From positions 10,307-43,368 of the forward strand of contig CAJUFI010000034.1 of assembly GCA_910585665.1 (NCBI GenBank): a DNA stretch of 33,062 nt, written 5' to 3'. Numbering within the stretch: position 1 is the first letter of the stretch; every line of letters begins with the position of its first letter. Positions 32,117-33,062 of this stretch are shown piece by piece. The notes under the pieces were generated by a model that saw nothing but the letters and a program-made list of their open reading frames with translations, did no database searches and had not been told where the DNA came from. Source of the stretch: an uncultured Acetatifactor sp. (GTDB lineage Bacteria; Bacillota; Clostridia; Lachnospirales; Lachnospiraceae). Made by a program: the position numbers and the translations under genes.

Positions 32117-32843
32117 AGTTTTGCCGGACAGCCCGCCTGGACGAAACATATTTTCGGGCGGGCAGAAATCGGGGAGCACAGCTTTGAGATGGAGGCGGAC
32201 GAGAGCTTCCGGACCCATGCCTCCCCGGTGACCTTCGACGACCTTCGGATGGGATGCCGTTATGATGCCAGGCTTGAGATTCCCGGCTGGTGCGAGAAAG
32301 GGTTCGACGACAGCGGCTGGAAGCCGGCCCTGAGAGAGAAGGCCCCGAAGGGAAAGGCGAAGCTCTGCAAGGCCGACCCTATCGTGTGCTCGGAGAAGCT
32401 GACGCCGGTGGAAGTGAAGCATTATGACAGGCTGCCCTTCTGCTATGAGAACACGTCCCCGGACGCGGCGCCCATGGAGTCTACCTACAGGGACAATGTG
32501 TATGTCTATGATTTCGGCGCCGCTGGTGCTCACCGACAGCGCCGTGATACATGACATTGCCGGGAAAGCCGCTTTCCTGTTCGGTGAGATCGGCTGCAAG
32601 GCAGAGCGGGAGTATGTGCTGGCGCTGGCCGCTGAATTCAAGGGCTATTACGACAGCAGATTCGGCAGATTGTGGGCAAGATGGGAGCGCAGGGACGGCG
32701 GCGTCCGGCTGGAGGTGGACATTCCCGCGGGAATGAAGGGACGCCTGGTGGCGGAGAGCGGATGGCAGCTGGAAAACGGCGGAACGGAACTGGATTTGCC
32801 GGTGGGTAGGCAGACCATTCTGCTTTCCCGCAGCAGAGGATAG
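32117..32843 (+). pseudogene. Remnant of alpha-L-rhamnosidase (GH78) gene
   Basis: Two reading frames together look like scattered pieces of a GH78 rhamnosidase, normally about 700-950 residues. Frame one (to about 32520) reads THASPVTFDDLRMGCRYDAR, IPGWCEKGFDDSGWKPAL and YRDNVYVYDFG, the N-terminal sandwich domains. A frame change near 32520 leads into SAVIHDIAGKAAFLFGEIG, a helical piece of the catalytic barrel. It then jumps near 32665 to RWERRDGGVRLEVDIPAGMK, the C-terminal sandwich, with a stop at 32841-32843. The N-terminus also lacks the usual start. At least two large internal deletions are needed, so the gene is dead. Family assignment rests on my recognition of these segments, not a search. 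Confidence 0.72.
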
Positions 32844-33011
32844 GAAAGAGGAGCGGTGGAGAACCTTTTGGCCGGGCACCGGCGGAGACGAAATCGTACT
32901 GTCGGTTGGTCTGCGGCGGCTGATGGGGAGGAGGAACGGCCGGTCTGTCTTGCGAGGAAGAACGGAGGGATATGTGCAATGGGAATCACTGCTTATGGCA
33001 GCCTGTTTTCG

Positions 33012-33062
33012 TAAGGAATTGTCTACAAATAACTGATGCAAGTTTATAGCCGTTTTCGTTGT
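33012..33062 (+). repeat. Palindromic repeat, 5' part cut by window end
   Basis: TAAGGAATTGTCTACAAATA and the following bases match 30550-30600 with a few differences. The 3' arm lies outside the window. It supplies an in-frame TAA to a short ORF starting ATGGGAATC at 32979 behind a GGAGG. The 32844-33011 stretch before it holds nothing else I can support. Confidence 0.8.

Overview
The window looks like a chromosomal segment of a strictly anaerobic, fairly GC-rich Clostridia, most likely a gut Lachnospiraceae. This is inferred from the order hprK - ROK glucokinase - murB - rapZ - whiA - HPr-like, the short archaeal/eukaryote-type ProRS, a radical-SAM anaerobic sulfatase maturase, an Rpn/PDDEXK protein with EGR repeats, and strong AGGAGG ribosome binding sites. 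No tRNA, rRNA, CRISPR array or intact insertion sequence was found.

Layout. 1-248: two near-identical 110-bp structured units, then proS, an esterase and a DEDDh exonuclease (+). 3.7-6.0 kb (-): dacA-type D-Ala-D-Ala carboxypeptidase, overlapped by an N-terminally short Rpn-type protein. 6.1-8.1 kb (+): trmB, thioredoxin, YitT-family membrane protein, terminator. 8.2-9.7 kb (-): DUF1846 protein. 9.98-12.2 kb (+): ftsH. 12.3-15.5 kb (-): a two-gene operon of paralogous TIR-transmembrane-ectodomain proteins. 16.0-18.9 kb (+): lipoprotein N-acetylmuramoyl-L-alanine amidase and uvrC. 19.0-26.05 kb (+): hprK, glucokinase, murB, rapZ, whiA, a Crh-like HPr, a lipid kinase and class II aldolase, a carbon-control and cell-wall block. 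26.1-30.9 kb: a Cys-type sulfatase (+) convergent with its maturase (-) and a split chromate-type transporter (-), bracketed by two inverted copies of a roughly 185-bp element. 31.05-32.84 kb (+): a Gfo/Idh/MocA oxidoreductase and the wreck of an alpha-L-rhamnosidase gene.

The most unusual content is non-coding. (1) A hairpin family with a conserved basal stem (GCRTCTGC/GCAGAYGC), a GAAACAG 5' flank and a GGAAC 3' flank sits 11-13 nt before the Shine-Dalgarno of three unrelated transcription units: proS (in tandem), the TIR operon and the HPr-like gene. The interior arms differ in sequence but keep pairing. This looks like an undescribed leader-RNA or SD-linked repeat family. (2) A palindromic repeat (TAAGGAAT...TTCCTAA) occurs three times; one copy supplies the murB stop codon and fills the whole murB-rapZ gap. 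(3) The inverted element pair around the sulfatase/transporter module has conserved ends and a variable middle, and contains small outward ORFs conserved at amino-acid level.

The best protein-level candidate for a new system is the tandem pair of membrane-anchored TIR proteins with duplicated ectodomains, preceded by leader element (1).
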